Part shown: positions 11,100-23,831 of the stretch, one piece after another
How the letters are laid out: the number at the start of each line of letters is the position of its first letter
Numbering within the stretch: the first letter of the stretch is position 1
NCBI GenBank assembly: GCA_963682175.1
Contig: OY821782.1
Span: 30,153,741-30,217,740, forward strand
Direction of reading: 5' to 3'
Source: Triglochin maritima
Taxonomy: Eukaryota; Streptophyta; Magnoliopsida; Alismatales; Juncaginaceae
Length of the DNA stretch: 64,000 bases
Notes under the pieces: model-generated
Seen by the model: the letters and a program-made list of their open reading frames with translations, nothing else
What the model was told of the DNA's origin: nothing
Database searches by the model: none
Made by a program: the position numbers and the translations under genes

Positions 11100-11900
11100 T
11101 ATACATAAACATAGAACACAACAATTAACTCTAAGAAAATGAGGTAATAAATGACAAACTCAATGTAAACTACAAACTAGCATTACCACATAAAGAAACT
11201 CAAACTGAAGCAAAGAAAACACCACCAAATTCTTCATTCCATCATACAAATCAAGCTTTTTTCCATTACGAAAATGTTTCCAAATGGAACCTCAACCTAG
11301 ATTAGGGGAGAAGAGAGAAAGATGGAAGAGGATTTTTCTTTTCCAGATCGCAAGGTTCCCTCTCCTCCATAAGATTACAATGGACGGTTGGGATTTACAA
11401 AATGAGATATGAGCAGATGGAACTGACTTAGTCAAATCTGGGCAAAGTCTAGACTCGAGCTGAGGCACTGAACCCACCGTTGGAGGATTTGGATCCATCG
11501 TTGGCGGATCTGGTATGCTCGATCCGTCCCAAAATTTGCCAGGTGACTTAAATTGGCATAAAAGCACGTCGGGTGCACTCAATCAGCATGACTTGTCCTA
11601 GATTGGATTTGAATTGAAAAAATGTTGATTTGGGCATGGGTCACAATTGTATTGAAGTGGACTTTCATGTTTTCTTGCATGTACGTCCCTTCGTGTTTGC
11701 AGACATGTCGGTGGCCTTTGCAAATCACTCTGAAATCCTTGCAGGGAGGTCTTATGTATTGCTATTGGGTCAAAATCTCTCCCTTTCCTTTATTTAGTAC
11801 CTAAACCCCGAAATATACATATTAACAATCTGAGTAACACAAATATGGGGTAAAATAAAGTATATATAGCATGAATGCAACGTAAAATATGATATTCATC
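11100..11900 (-). mobile_element. Truncated Athila-like LTR (minus), 5' part
   Basis: Bases 11800-11900 match, block by block, the end of the neighbouring LTR at 13980-14084 (ACC..GAAATA, TGGGGTAAAA, ATATA..CATGAATGCAA). This is therefore the 5' part of a second minus-strand LTR of the same subfamily. It meets the next LTR head-to-tail at about 11900. Its other side ends at the LINE A-tail. No gene is present. Confidence 0.6.
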
Positions 11901-14084
11901 AAAACTTAAATTAATAACTGCAAGTGCACGGTGGCATTCAAGCGGTGAAAAGTACGAGTCGATCCACAAGGAGTTTGTGTACTTACACAATGTTCCACTC
12001 TATACTCGAGTATGGAGAAAGAGATGAAGAGATTTTTATACTACACTAGACTAGAATAAAAAACGTGACCAAATTAACAACTATACTAGCAACTAAAATA
12101 TAGCGGCATTGGGAGTGGAGGTGAAGTGGTAAGCTGCGTGTGAGTGGCATACACAACATCAAGCACACCTGTAGAGTGTGACATAGAAGTAGTAGATAGT
12201 GTGGAAAATGAGTGTATGATACATCCAACTACGTGGCAAATTATGGACATACATGTACTAACCTCAAAACTAAGTTAATTTCAGATTCTCAAGGAGCTCT
12301 GAGTACATGTGTGGTCATTAAAGCATCAATTAATCATACATACAACATAGTTCATTCATGTAAACATGCATCAGTCCATGGATCCTTTCTTAATCAAGCC
12401 AAAACCATCCATAAACATACAAATCCATACAAGTGGACATACCAAAAGATAGATCTAAGCCTAGGTTAAGATCCTAGATTGATAATTTATCAATTAGCAC
12501 TAAGATAAGCATGATAAAGTATAAATCTATTGATTGATTCAGTACGGGTCCTACCAAGGAGGAGCGTGTGCGAGTCGGAATCCACAATACTTGAGTCGAA
12601 ATGGAAAAGAGAGATATGATGTCGGAATTACACTACAATGCATACTAAATCATAAAACAAATGATAAAAATAAACCTTTTAGGGGGTCGAGAAAGAATGC
12701 AGAAATGAGAATGTGTGTACGTGTGTGTGTTCATTGGTGCTCATCACAAGATGTAATACATAAAATTCATAAAAACCAAATCCAACTTTGTCTCCACATG
12801 AAATAAGATAAATCATTATCACTAAAACATACAAGACAATAATTGAGATGAGGCTATCACGAAATGCATAATACCAAACCCCACTATGTGTCCATGTGAA
12901 ATAAGATTTAACAAAATCATTAAAACATACAAGACAATGATTAGGATGAGGCCAACATGAGCACAAGCATGCACATGTCATGTTTCCTCCTTGTCCACTC
13001 CATCCTTATCCTCACCTCATCATTCACCATAAAATAGGTTCACTAATCTAAACATGTGCTAAGCATCACTCAAGAGCATTAGAACATAAAAAATAAGACT
13101 GAAAATGAAATTCATTGGTTATGAAACAAATGTGAGGTTCAAAGGTTAAGATAAACACACACACTTAGTACATCACATAATCACATCACCTTCTTCTCCA
13201 CCCCTCAATGGGGATGGACTACTCTCTACTCATGTCTAAACTCAAGAAAACATAAAAAACAACACAAAACCATAATGGAAATGTAGAAAACTAGATTTGG
13301 AAAAGACCAACCATAAAGGAAATTGCATCAAATGGAAGACATCAATGTGAAGAACAAGAAATAAACTAAATTGAAAGCAAAGATTACACGGTTGCTCACC
13401 TTCTCCTCCACTACACTACTAATTAAAAACTAAAACCTACTCTAATAAACAAGAAATAAAACCTACTCTACTAAGTAAGAAAGGAAACTAACCTAAGGAG
13501 GAGAGGGAGGAAGAATAAGAAGAAGAAAGAAGGCATTACAAGTCTACTTATGGAAGAAATAAGGTTTGGATGGATCTGTAAGTAATACAACGGCTGTAAT
13601 AACTTTCTCTATAGTCTGGTGCACCCATATAATCAAGACATGCCACGGTAGAAATTAGGGACCAACCTAACCCATTGGATCCGCCACTGGCGGGTCAACT
13701 GGGTCTGATCTGACCTAATTTTCTCCAATCACTTAAATGTCCTGGTCCACTTGTTTAAGCTCGTTTGTCTTTAATTGCCAACGTACTCCTCAAGATTATG
13801 GTTTTGAAGGATTTTTGTGCCCGAAATCTTTTTCGTGCATTCACGTCCATCTGGATTTCATTGGATCCTTCTTAATTTACAGATGGGTCCTTATGCATGA
13901 AAAACATGTCCTCTTGGCTTCATTTGAGTCATTTCTTCTTCCATTTCAGTCTTTTTCTATTCCTTTCTTTTCTTTATTACCTAACACCTGAAATACCACA
14001 AACAAAGACTCGACTAATACAAAATTGGGGTAAAACAAACGATATATAACATGAATGCAATATATGATATGTTACTAATAAAAT
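11901..14084 (-). mobile_element. Athila-like LTR, subfamily B (minus), 3' LTR of the element to its right
   Basis: On the minus strand it starts near TTATTAGTAACATATC and ends after GTGCACTTGCAGTT. The family-wide U5 block is recognisable at 11915-11965. The polypurine tract and internal region of the element adjoin on the right (14085 on), so this is that element's 3' LTR. Boundaries are good to a few bases. No gene is seen in these 2.2 kb; short ORFs in it are chance. Confidence 0.7.
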
Positions 14085-14201
14085 ACCACCACACTTACAA
14101 AAATGAAAAATGAAAGAACGAAAAAAACGAAAAATGGGGAAATCCTAACTCACTTTCGTAGGAATCATAGTTGCACTTAGCACGCGCAACAAGCTGTTAA
14201 A

Positions 14202-14221
14202 CCTCCTTGTCGCCAAGGAGG
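14202..14221 (-). promoter_or_regulatory. Conserved stem-loop with GNRA loop before the 3' polypurine tract
   Basis: In element sense it is CCTCCTTG-GCGA-CAAGGAGG, an 8-bp perfect stem closed by a GCGA tetraloop. It lies about 110 nt upstream of the polypurine tract. Copies occur at 43992-44011, 46475-46494 and 54135-54154. Confidence 0.7.
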
Positions 14222-14970
14222 AGGAGTGGTGTATGCTGAGGGTTTTCAGCGGATATTCCCACAAAATCCAAACATTGATGCATTATTCAACATAACAACA
14301 CGACTCGATGGGCCCACTTTTGTTGATCATTGGACAGGTAATCCTATGGGGTGACTCTATATGTATCTAGTCCACACACCTAGCCAAGGGAACCATTTGT
14401 GCAACTTAATTAAGGACTTAAGTGAAAGACATGGGCAACCTTAACATCCTCAAGTGATACATCGTGTAAAGTCCATTAAGGTTCTTATCTGTATTACCCT
14501 TTTTTAATTTTGTTTTTGTTCTTCTCTTTTTTTCATTTATTTAATTGTTTTTACTAATTGGTGTTTAATTCTCACAAGGTCGGGTTTCATGCATCATTGC
14601 CTATGATGACTTACACTATCACGTACACCTTCCCCCAAATCTCCACATATGGTGATCCCTACCACCCGTTTAACGGCAGTTCGGTCGGTGCATCCTAAGT
14701 CAGATGTCTCGAAAGCATCAGGCACTACGTCCCCACGGACTTAATTTCCCGAGTGATAGGAGTCGTGCGAGATGATATAACACCATACATGATTATTATT
14801 TCTTATCTACAGGGGAACCAAAAGCACTACACTTAAGATTTCATAATTGGAGTTTCAGGGTCCTTGACTACGACAAACTTCCTTTTACTAACATGCACAA
14901 ATTCTTTGACTCACTTGGTTCATGGTGGACTTATTTATTTGTTTGAGTGTTGAAACCCTACGATTACTCT

Positions 14971-14990
14971 CCCCCCCCCCCCCCCCCCCC
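14971..14990. repeat. C20 homopolymer
   Basis: There are twenty consecutive C residues. Homologous positions in other copies have only 4-6 (for example 54881-54886), so this run has expanded by slippage or is an assembly artefact. Confidence 0.8.
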
Positions 14991-15845
14991 GAGAGAAAAC
15001 CGGGGTACATCCTTACGACTAGATAAGACCTAAAGCCGGTGTACTAGATATCCTAAAGCATCATTCAAGTCAATTCTGGGAGCTTCCTTTTTACTTTGCC
15101 CCTCAATGATTTTACATATGGTAAACACACACGAAACTCACAAAACATTTTCTTTCACAAACACATGAAGATTTTGAAAGAAATGAAAAATGGAAAGCAC
15201 TAATCAACCAAAAGAAGACAAGTCACACAAGGATCACGGTATAGCAGATATATCAATGTAAATTGCAGCACACTAACATGACCGTAATAATACACACAAA
15301 GGAAAACAAAAAACAAAGTGAAAAAGACTTGACTCCACATATATACAAATGTAAAGCCCCCCCCCACACACACACACACAGACTTCATGCATTTTCCTCA
15401 ATGTATGCAAGCATGATACTTGTATTTTTGCATGAAAAAGTTATGATATCACCAAACTTTAAAGCACAAGGAAATTTCCGTGGTCAAGTGGATGGACACA
15501 AACCCGAAATTCCTTCAAAACCTGTGAGATACTTAAGAAGTGAGACAAATACGTGAAATAAATGAGGCCTAAGTACACAAGGGTTGGAGCCCAACATTCT
15601 AGGCTCACTCTTAAAGTCTTTTTTTCTTTTTGTTCAAATATAACTATGTACAAAAATAAGTTCTCATCGTCATTTTTCAAAGGAAATCAAATGGGAACCT
15701 AAAAAGTGAGTCAATGTACTCGGAATGGGAACATGACACCATACGGGGCCAAAATACTCATGTGTGCCCCCCCCCCCTCACAAAGTGTACCAAATATCGG
15801 GAGAGGTTCACGAATTAGACGCAAAGGCGTCTCATTCGAAGGATC

Positions 15846-16874
15846 TGCTGGTTTTTTGGCTAAATAATCGCTAATCCATTTTGATGAGTAACTACCATAT
15901 CAATTCTACATGTAATCCATTAATATCATCGCATGCATATATTTTATTTCTAACATTTCAGGAACCAAGTATGGATCAAGACAAGAAATGAAGAATGAAG
16001 AGTAGATAGGTTTACATTTCTTGTACTTAGGCTATGATGTAACTTGGCACTTGAAATCTTTGATGAATTGTATTGAATGACCCCTAGGGAACCTATAGAA
16101 GTCTTACAATTAAGTCCATATCAATTTCACCTCAGTAGGAAATCGACAAAACATAGAAATTCCCTTAGAATAGGATTTCTGAGTGAAATCGGTCGATCTG
16201 TCTTGGTCGACCGTTTGTTTCTGGCACTTTCTGGACTAATTCTGGTCGACCGTTGAGACCAATTCGGTCGACCGATTTTATCCCGAACAATGCCCTGTGA
16301 TTTTCTATTTTGTGTATTCTTACAGAACTCTATACCTATTTAATTCTTATAAATAGAGCTGAGAACACATTTCTAAGGTTACCAATATTTCTCCAAGCTC
16401 AAACATTCTTACTACTCTCATTTTGCTCTAAACATCCTTGTGCTCACATCTACTCACTTGAAACAATCTCATTGACTACATCATTCATTTCAAGTGCCCA
16501 AGATTAGTTTGCTGAAGTTTTTCCTTCAAGAGTTGTACTAGCTTCCGGAGTGAAGCGCTTCTCGGATTGTGAGAAGGTGGTCCAAGCTAGGCTAGGGTGT
16601 TCGCAAAGCTTGTGGTGTAAATGTGTGATCTCGGCCCACAACGGAGATCGAATTAGTGGAGGACGTGAAGTTGCTCAAAGAAGAGTAATTCGTAAGAGAG
16701 GACTAAGATTCGATGGTTGGATCCAAACCTCTATTCATCCGGTGTTGTGGTTTGCATATCTCTCCTTCATTTTTATTGTTCTAGCTTTTAATTTGCAATA
16801 GTTGTTTAAAGAACTTAATTAGTCTATCCACACACCCCCCTTTAGACTAATATTAGGGCACATTAGATCCTACA
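15846..16874 (+). mobile_element. 5' LTR of the Sirevirus
   Basis: It starts TGCTGGTTTTTTGGC (the canonical second T has become C) and ends AGATCCTACA, followed by the primer site. The TATA box TTATAAATAGAG is at about 16347-16358 and is intact. Compared with the 3' LTR it lacks about 560 bp of the GGTCGACC-rich region; what remains lies at 16190-16285. Confidence 0.9.
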
Positions 16875-16876
16875 TT

Positions 16877-16889
16877 TGGTATCAGAGCC
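16877..16889 (+). other. Primer-binding site, initiator tRNA-Met
   Basis: TGGTATCAGAGCC, the standard plant copia primer site, lies two bases after the LTR end. Confidence 0.9.
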
Positions 16890-16926
16890 TTGTTAATTGC
16901 ATATAAACAAATTCACATTTGTACCA

Positions 16927-18687
16927 ATGGACCAACAATGCGAGGGATTCCACACCGGTAGACCTCCTTTGTTTGATGGAACAAACTATGCATATTGGAA
17001 GAAACGTATGATAATTTTCATACAATCATATGATGTCAAACTATGAGTGTTCTTTCAAATACATACACTCTAAACAAAGAATTAGAACTCTTGACCGATG
17101 ATGAATTAGCCATGGTATAAATGAATGCTAAACTCATGAATATACTTATGTGTTGTTTAACCGAAGAAGAGTATGGTAGAATCATTGCATGTGCTTCCGC
17201 ATTTGAATAATGACATATGTTAGAGAGTCATTTTGAAGGTCGATCATCCATTAAGGAAACTAGGATAGACTCATTCATGTAAAAGTATGAAATGCTTGCA
17301 ATGAAACTGAATGAATCCATAAGCGAGATGCACACTCCCATTACTCATATCACTAACTCCTTGAAGAACCTTGGTAAGGTTTTGGTTGAAAGTGACAGGG
17401 TACGCAAGTTTCTTCGGTCTCTAACTTTGGAATGGGAGACAAAGACTACGACAATTGAAGAAACCAAAGATCTCTCTCAAAGTTGAAGATGGAGGATCTC
17501 ATAGGAGACCTCATGGCTTATGAGATTCAAATGGAAGAAAGAAGAGAAAAGGAGAAGGAACGGGAAGGGTCAAGATGGAAAGAAAAGACAATTGCTCTAA
17601 AAGCAACCTCAGATTCGGAACCAATCGAAGATGAGGATACCAATAAAGACACCGCTTTCCTTACCCGTAACTTCATGAAGTTCCTCTCCAAAAGAAAATT
17701 TTCAAAAGGAAAACGAGAATCATCTCGGACGTTCACTTGCTACGAATGCAACAAAACCGGTCATATGAAGAAGGATTGCCCCTTGCTTAGGCCGAGAGAT
17801 CATCAACGAAAGAGAGGAAAGGAGATATCCTCCCAGAAGAGAAAAGGAGGAGAGACCAAGAAGAGATAGAGAAGAAAGGCCCTCACGAAGAGACAATGAG
17901 GATAGGACTAGAAGACGAAATCGTGATGATAATAAGAGAAGGGATCGTCGTGAGAAAGATGGGAAGAAGGCCCTCAAGGCCACTTGGGATGACTCAAGCT
18001 CATCAAAGGATTCCGACTCCGAGTAGTCTCAAGAAGAGGAAGCACACATGTGTTTCATGAACACTAATGAAGATTCTGACTCAAGCCTAGCTACATCACC
18101 AAAGACGAGTGACCAACCACAAGCGGTGGAAATTGACGACGATGAGGTATCCCTTCACGAAACACCTTCTTATGATGACTTGTTAGATGCTAAACATGAA
18201 CTTCCTGAGCATTATGAAATGATTTGTCATAAAAACAAACTAGGAAGAAAAGTGCATCTAGAGTTATCTATCAAATATGACATTTTAGCTAAAGAACATG
18301 AAACACTAAATGATGAGATAAAAACCTTGAGATCCACAAAAGAGATTCATACCAATGAAGATCTTATTGCCAAGAATAAACAACTCACAAAAGATCTAAA
18401 GGAATTTGCCTTAGGAAGAAAAATGCTTGACATGCTTCTTGACACCCAAACTCAATCTCTAACAAAACATGGCTTATGATACAAAGGAGGAAAACAAAAG
18501 AAACCCACATCTTACTTCATTAAAAATGAACAACTCTTTTGTAAAGAAAGTAATTTATATAAATGTTTGTGTACCTAAGACCACTCAAGTTTGGGTACCA
18601 AAAGGTAACCCTCAAGGACCCAAACAAATTTGGGTACCAAAGTCTTCATTTGTAGATAAAACCAAGGAGAAAGGGGAAGTGGGTTCT
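16927..18687 (+). pseudogene. Sirevirus gag, broken
   Basis: It encodes the capsid/nucleocapsid polyprotein that assembles virus-like particles in the cytoplasm. From the ATG at 16927 the reading is MDQQCEGFHTGRPPLFDGTNYAYWKK, a typical copia gag N-terminus, soon stopped by TGA where Trp is expected. Later parts are KFLRSLTLEWE (about 17405), a frameshift at about 17484, MEDLIGDLMAYEIQ, and a CCHC knuckle CYECNKTGHMKKDC (about 17739-17780). A long charged helical extension (18048-18479), usual for Sirevirus gag, comes next. At least three disruptions make it non-functional. Confidence 0.85.
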
Positions 18688-20449
18688 CGATAGCGGATGC
18701 TTGAGGCACATCACGGGAGACTCCCAAGTTCTATCAAACGTAAAGCCTAAGAAGGGAGGAACCGTCACATTTGGAGACAACGTTAAAGGTCACATTGTCG
18801 CCATTGGTAATGTTGGCAATACTTATACTCATACTATTGAAAATGTCTTGTTAGTAAATGGTTTTAAGCATAGCTTACTAAGTATTAGTCAATTAACCGA
18901 TAAGAATTTCCTAGTTGTGTTTGATAAACCTACATGCCATTTGCAAAGGTTATAGATCAAATAATATTTACATTGTGCATGTTGATAACTATAGCAATAT
19001 GAAAGTTGAAACTTGTCTAGTTGCCTCACATGACGAAGCTTGGTTATGGCATAACTGTTTGGGACACATTAGTATGTCGCAGTTACACAAATTTCCAAAC
19101 TTGAATTGGTTAGAGGACTACCAAAAATTGATTTAAAAAAGGACAAGATTTGTGATGCATACCAATTTAGAAAACAATTTAAATCTTCCTTCAAATCCTT
19201 AAATGTGATGTCAACTTCAAAACCTCTTGAGCTTTTGCATTTGTATCTTTTTGGACCATCAGGAATCGTAAGTCTCGGAGGGAAAAGATATGTTTTTGTT
19301 ATTATTGATGATTTCTCAAGATTCACATGGGTTTTGTTTTTAGCAAACAAACACGATGCTTTTGAAAGATTTAACTATTTTTTCAAACGTGTTCAAAGGA
19401 AAAAAAATTCTAACATAATCGCTATTCGTAGTGATCATGGAGAAGAATTTGAAATGATTTGTTTCAAAAATATTGTGAAAATATCTATTTGAGCATGACT
19501 TCTCTTTTCCTCGCACTCCTCAACACAATGGGGATAGTTGAGAGGAAAAATAGAACACTTCAAGAAATGGCAAGAACCATGCTTGTGGAAAAAGGGCTTC
19601 CAATGTATTTTTGGTGCGAAGCCATTAATACTTCTTGCTATGTTTTAAATCGTGTTCTCATTCGACCCATTTTGAAGAAAACTCCTTTTGAGCTTTGGCA
19701 TAACCGTATTCCTAAAATCTCTTACTTCAAAGCTTTTGGTTCAAAATGTTTTGTCCTCAATACTAAAGATAATTTTGATAATTTTGATGCAAAATCCGAT
19801 GAGGCCATCTTTTTACGGTATTCCGATAGGAGTAAAGCATACAAAATCTACAACAAACGAACTAGTTGTGTCGAGGAATCTCTACACGTCAACTTTGATG
19901 AATTGCCATGTGTAGATAACTCCTCTCTTGATGATGATTGCATGGATATCATTAGACATGTATCATCACAAGATACCACAGTTGAGCCTCATCTAGTACC
20001 TCCAAGTTCTCCACAAGAGGACAAAGAGTAACTTCCCAATAATTGGACCTATAAAAAGGATCATCCGAAGGACTTTGTGATAGGAGATGTTTCTCAAGGT
20101 GTGACAACACGCTATAGTGCTCATGTAATTTTTGACTCTTATGCAATTATCTCTACATTAGGACCTAAGAAAGTAGAACAAGTATGTAATGATGAGTTTT
20201 GGCTAATGGCTATGCATTAAGAGCTAAATCAATTTGTTCGAAATGATGTTTGGGAACTTGTCGAAAAACCAACTAACCAATCGGTTATTGGAATTAAGTG
20301 GATATTTCGAAACAAACTTGATGAAGACGGGAATGTAGTTAGAAACAAAGTTAGACTCGTTGTTCAAGGCTACCGCCAAGAGGAGGGGATAGACTTTGAT
20401 GAAACTTATGCTCCCGTTGCTCGAACGGAAGCCATACGCATGTTATTAG
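18688..20449 (+). pseudogene. Sirevirus pol, first part: protease, integrase, start of RT
   Basis: The pieces start with an aspartic protease (VLDSGCLRHITGD, active-site D-S-G at about 18687-18695), then the GAG-pre-integrase motif LWHNCLGHIS (about 19040). The integrase core follows: VIIDDFSRFTWV with the second Asp, SDHGEEFE, and after a frameshift GIVERKNRT with the Glu (about 19528-19555). The first catalytic-Asp region reads YLFGP where DLFGP is usual. The beginning of RT ([27 protein letters not shown]) is interrupted at 20449 by the nested element. Stops or frameshifts lie near 18950, 19135, 19490 and 20220. The reading resumes at 22605. Confidence 0.88.
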
Positions 20450-21930
20450 TGTAGGAACATAAATGCGGCTTAGTTCTAATCGATTTTAAGTTAATCACCT
20501 ACTAGTTTAAGAAATCAAGGAATGCCCAGCGGAATTAAAAACTAAACAAGCAAGTAATGAGGAACTAATGCAAACCACAAGAAGGCACTGGATTTTGTTA
20601 GAGGTTCGGCTTCCCGCCTACTTCCTCTCTTGCAAGCTCCGCTCGCGTCTTCACTATCAACCTCGTTCCGGGCTGACATTAAGCCTTTACACCACAAGCA
20701 TCGCGAACACCCTTGCTTGCTTGATTTCTTCCTCTGACAATCCGAGAGGGACACTTCGGGTTTTCACCGAAGTCCTTGCTTCTTTACAACAGTGGGTTGA
20801 GTGGATCACTCACTCTATAACTTGAGCACACTTAGCTTAGGATATCAAATTGATCTAAGATGTGGAAATGTAGGCTTGGAGAGTATGATTTGGGGAATGA
20901 GAGACTTGGAGCTTTCTCTTGAGTGTATTTGACAAAAGGAATTGGAAGAATTGTGTAATTGTGTCATGTGAACACCTATTTATAATCTCCTAAGGTGTTA
21001 TAGTCGATGGGGTTAAGTTGGGTAAGTTTTGAGTGAGATAAACAAAATAGAAACCTGCAGGACCCAAATCAGAACAAGTTCGGTTGACCGAATCGGGCTG
21101 AACGGTCGACCGGTTTGCAATTTTGAACAATGTTTGGTCGACCGATAAGGGAATGGTCGAACGAAATAGGCTATAACTTAGGTACACTTAAGTTAACAGT
21201 CGAACATCGAGTAGCAATCGGTTGACTGTAAACTTCTAGACTCTACCGAAACAAGGTCAACTGAAACAAGGTCCACGGTCGACCGGAAACTTCCAGGCAT
21301 TTTGGGTTTGTCGAGACATTTATGTTCGGTCGACCGAAACAGGTCCACAATCCACTAATAGGCAATTGTATTTTGGGGTATGGGTGAATAATTAGAATAC
21401 GACTGTTGGTATAATACGACATGTCTAACGGTCAGAAAAATAAGTTTACATGGTCGACTGAAAAGGTCGGAATGGTCGACCGATCGGGTGGTAGAAAACA
21501 CTATTTTTTAAAGGAACAAACGGTCGACCAAAGTTCTGAAACCGGTCGACCGAATCGGTTCTGGTAGTTCAATATTGGTTTTAGTGTTTTCCGGTTCTAG
21601 TTTGGGTGATCTATTGAAGTCCAATTGATGTGAAATTTTGTGTGTGACTTCTATAAGGAACCTAGTGTGTATGTGAGTGATTTTTAGCTCAAGTATGCTC
21701 AATTACACATATTTCCTAAGACTCAAAATAAATCAAGATTGCATGTCTTCAAATGAGCTTTATTACATGTCTTGAGATGATTTCCTTTCTTTCTAGAGTC
21801 TTGATCACCTATAGAGGTTAGCACAATGCAATATATATGCCATACAATATGTGTGCTACTCTACATTGATTAGAATTAAGATTAGGTTGATTAAATCATC
21901 AAAATATAGATTAATGTTAAAAAGCCAACA
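20450..21930 (-). mobile_element. 3' LTR of the nested minus-strand Sirevirus
   Basis: This is a full LTR, 1481 bp. On the minus strand a TATA box (TTATAAATAG) lies at about 20976-20985. GGTCGACCG-type motifs fill about 21075-21560. The region includes the same RNA-leader block as other Sirevirus LTRs here (complement of ACCACAAG..TCGCGAACACCC, about 20680-20712). Confidence 0.85.
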
Positions 21931-22599
21931 ATCTCCTCCTTTTTTTATGATAGCAACCTATATCTTAATACTTGAAATTTCTAGATGTAAACTATGCATA
22001 TAAATACTCCCCCTATGAATGTGCACATTTTTTGTTTAGTTATAATCAAATTTCAAGTCATCTTCCCTTAATTATCTCTCCCCCTTTGACATCCATCAAA
22101 AAACAAAATAAGATTAAACATGGAATTTGGATGTCTTGTAATGAAGTTGCTCTGCCTAAATTTTGCACTTCATTACCCTAAGTAAAAGATATTCATTAAA
22201 CTTTCTCTATCAATGTGAATATTATATATCAATTAAGTTCATTTCTATTCTCCTCTTTTTAACATCAAACAAATTTTAACAATTGCCATGTGATGTTTTA
22301 TCCCCTATGACATCCATTTACAAAATTGACACTTTAGCAATGGATGTGTTTCAAATTTTAAGATATGCAATGAATAATAAATAAGATATGTCAATTAAGC
22401 AAATTCAAACCTAGACTAGAACCAATTTATTCAAAATTTAGGAGGATTGAAAATTATACCCAATTTTTGAAGCTTGAATTGGTTCCAATCACCATTCGGT
22501 GATGCAACCGGCTTTGAATTTGACTTTTAAGCTTGCCCGGTCACCACCAATTTTCTCTTCAAGCACCTACAAATATAGATTAAGGGCAAAAAGCCAACA
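20450..22599 (-). mobile_element. Truncated minus-strand Sirevirus inserted in RT
   Basis: It is flanked by attag at 20445-20449 and 22600-22604 and has TG...CA ends. On the minus strand the 3' LTR is 21930-20450 (1481 bp, starting TGTTGGCTTTTT, ending CCTACA). It is preceded by an A/G-rich tract (21931-21947) and by internal 3' sequence with more polypurine tracts (complement TCTCCCCCTTTGAC at about 22075). At the right edge only about the first 33 bp of the 5' LTR remain (22567-22599), then internal sequence. So 5' LTR, primer site, gag and pol were deleted, while the outer ends kept the duplication. Confidence 0.85.
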
Positions 22600-22604
22600 A
22601 TTAG

Positions 22605-23831
22605 CATATGCATCTTTTATAGACATGAAACTATTTCAAATGGATGTCAAAAGTGCTTTCTTAAATGACTTTATTAATAAAGAAGTTTATGTTGCTTAAC
22701 CCCCCGACTTTGTAAATGAAACTTACCCAAACCATGTGTTTAAACTTAAGAAGGCTCTTTATGGTCTTAAACAAGCTCCTAGAGCTTGGTATGAGAGGTT
22801 GAAGAACTTCTTAATCAACAAAGGTTTCCTTGTGGGTAAAGTGGATACCATTCTTTTTGTGAAATCTTATGATCATGATCTATTAGTGATACAAATATAT
22901 GTGGATGATATTATATTTCGTGCAAGTAACCCGTGTCTTGGCGAAGAATTTTCTAAGTTTATGCAGGGGGTTCTAGATGAGCTTAATTGGTTAACTAAAT
23001 TTCTTTCTCGGACTTCAAATCAGGCAAACTCTTGATGGGAACTTTATACACCAAGCAAAGTACACAAAGGAACTTCTAAAACACTTTGGTGTTGAAGATA
23101 ACAAGCCATACAAGACTCCCATGAGCACTAGCACTAAATTGGACAAAGATGAAAATGGCAAGGATGTGGATATCAAGAAATATCGAGGTATGATTGGATC
23201 CTTTCTCTACCTTACTAGTCGCACCGATATCATGTTTGTCGTGTGTTTATGCGCTTGTTTTCAAGCATGTCCAAAAGAATCTCACTTAAAGGCCTTAAAA
23301 TGAATTTTTTGATATCTCAAAGGTTCTCAAGATTTTGGTTTGTTTTACCCCAAGACTAGGGCTTTTGATCTTGTTGCTTATAGCGACTTCGACTATGCCA
23401 GTTGCATTTTAGATAGTAAAAGCACTAGTGGCACCTGCCATTTTTTGGGAAAATTGCTTGTTTCTTGGTTTAGTACGAAACAAAATAGTGTTGCATTGTC
23501 AACAACCGAGGCCGAATATATTGCCACCGGTTGTGCATGTACACAAGTCTTGTGGATGAGGCAAACCCTCAAAGACTTGAAACTTGAGTTTCAAACTAAT
23601 CCTATATTTTGTGATAATACTAGTGTCATCAATCTTTCAAAAAATCCCATTTTGCATTCAAGAACTAAGCACATTGAAGTAAGATGACATTTTCTTAGGG
23701 ATCATGCAACCAAGGAAGACATGGAACATGTATTCGTCCCTACAAATGATCTAGTAGCGGATATATTCACAAAACCTCTAAATGCTGATCAATTCCATCA
23801 CATAAGACTAAATCCAAGTCATAGAGGTTAG
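22605..23831 (+). pseudogene. Sirevirus pol, second part: RT and RNase H
   Basis: The reading resumes directly after the target duplication with MKLFQMDVKSAFLN (the RT Asp-containing motif), KKALYGLKQAPRAWYERL, and IQIYVDDIIF with the catalytic YVDD at about 22898-22909. RNase H follows: VAYSDFDYASCILDSKSTSG, LSTTEAEYIA (catalytic Glu), IFCDNTSVINLSKNP, and the usual end ADIFTKPL (23758-23780). It terminates at TAG 23829-23831. Stops and frameshifts occur at about 22697, 22985, 23302 and 23685. The catalytic residues themselves are intact. Confidence 0.88.

Larger units (their letters stand above)
14085..15845 (-). mobile_element. 3' internal region of an Athila-like element (minus), with the tail of its gag-like ORF
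   Basis: This is homologous on the opposite strand to 42410-44144. Landmarks, read on the plus strand, are the polypurine tract complement ACCACCACACTTAC (14087-14100), the GNRA hairpin (14202-14221), the CACGCGCAACAAGC stem region, and a 1.2-kb conserved non-coding part. At 15800-15845 it carries the complement of the end of the gag-like ORF (GACGCAAAGGCGTCTCATTC). The Sirevirus at 15846 cut the ORF there. The left copy of that element's target duplication would be ggatc (15841-15845). The partner copy is not in the window. Confidence 0.8.

Noticed and set aside
2880..11120. Target-site duplication of the LINE
   Set aside because: No convincing repeat found between about 2880-2905 and 11100-11120; the two flanks belong to different elements.
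12046..13991. Several 60-100-residue ORFs as host genes
   Set aside because: They lie within an Athila-like LTR, lack recognisable domains and overlap conserved non-coding blocks.
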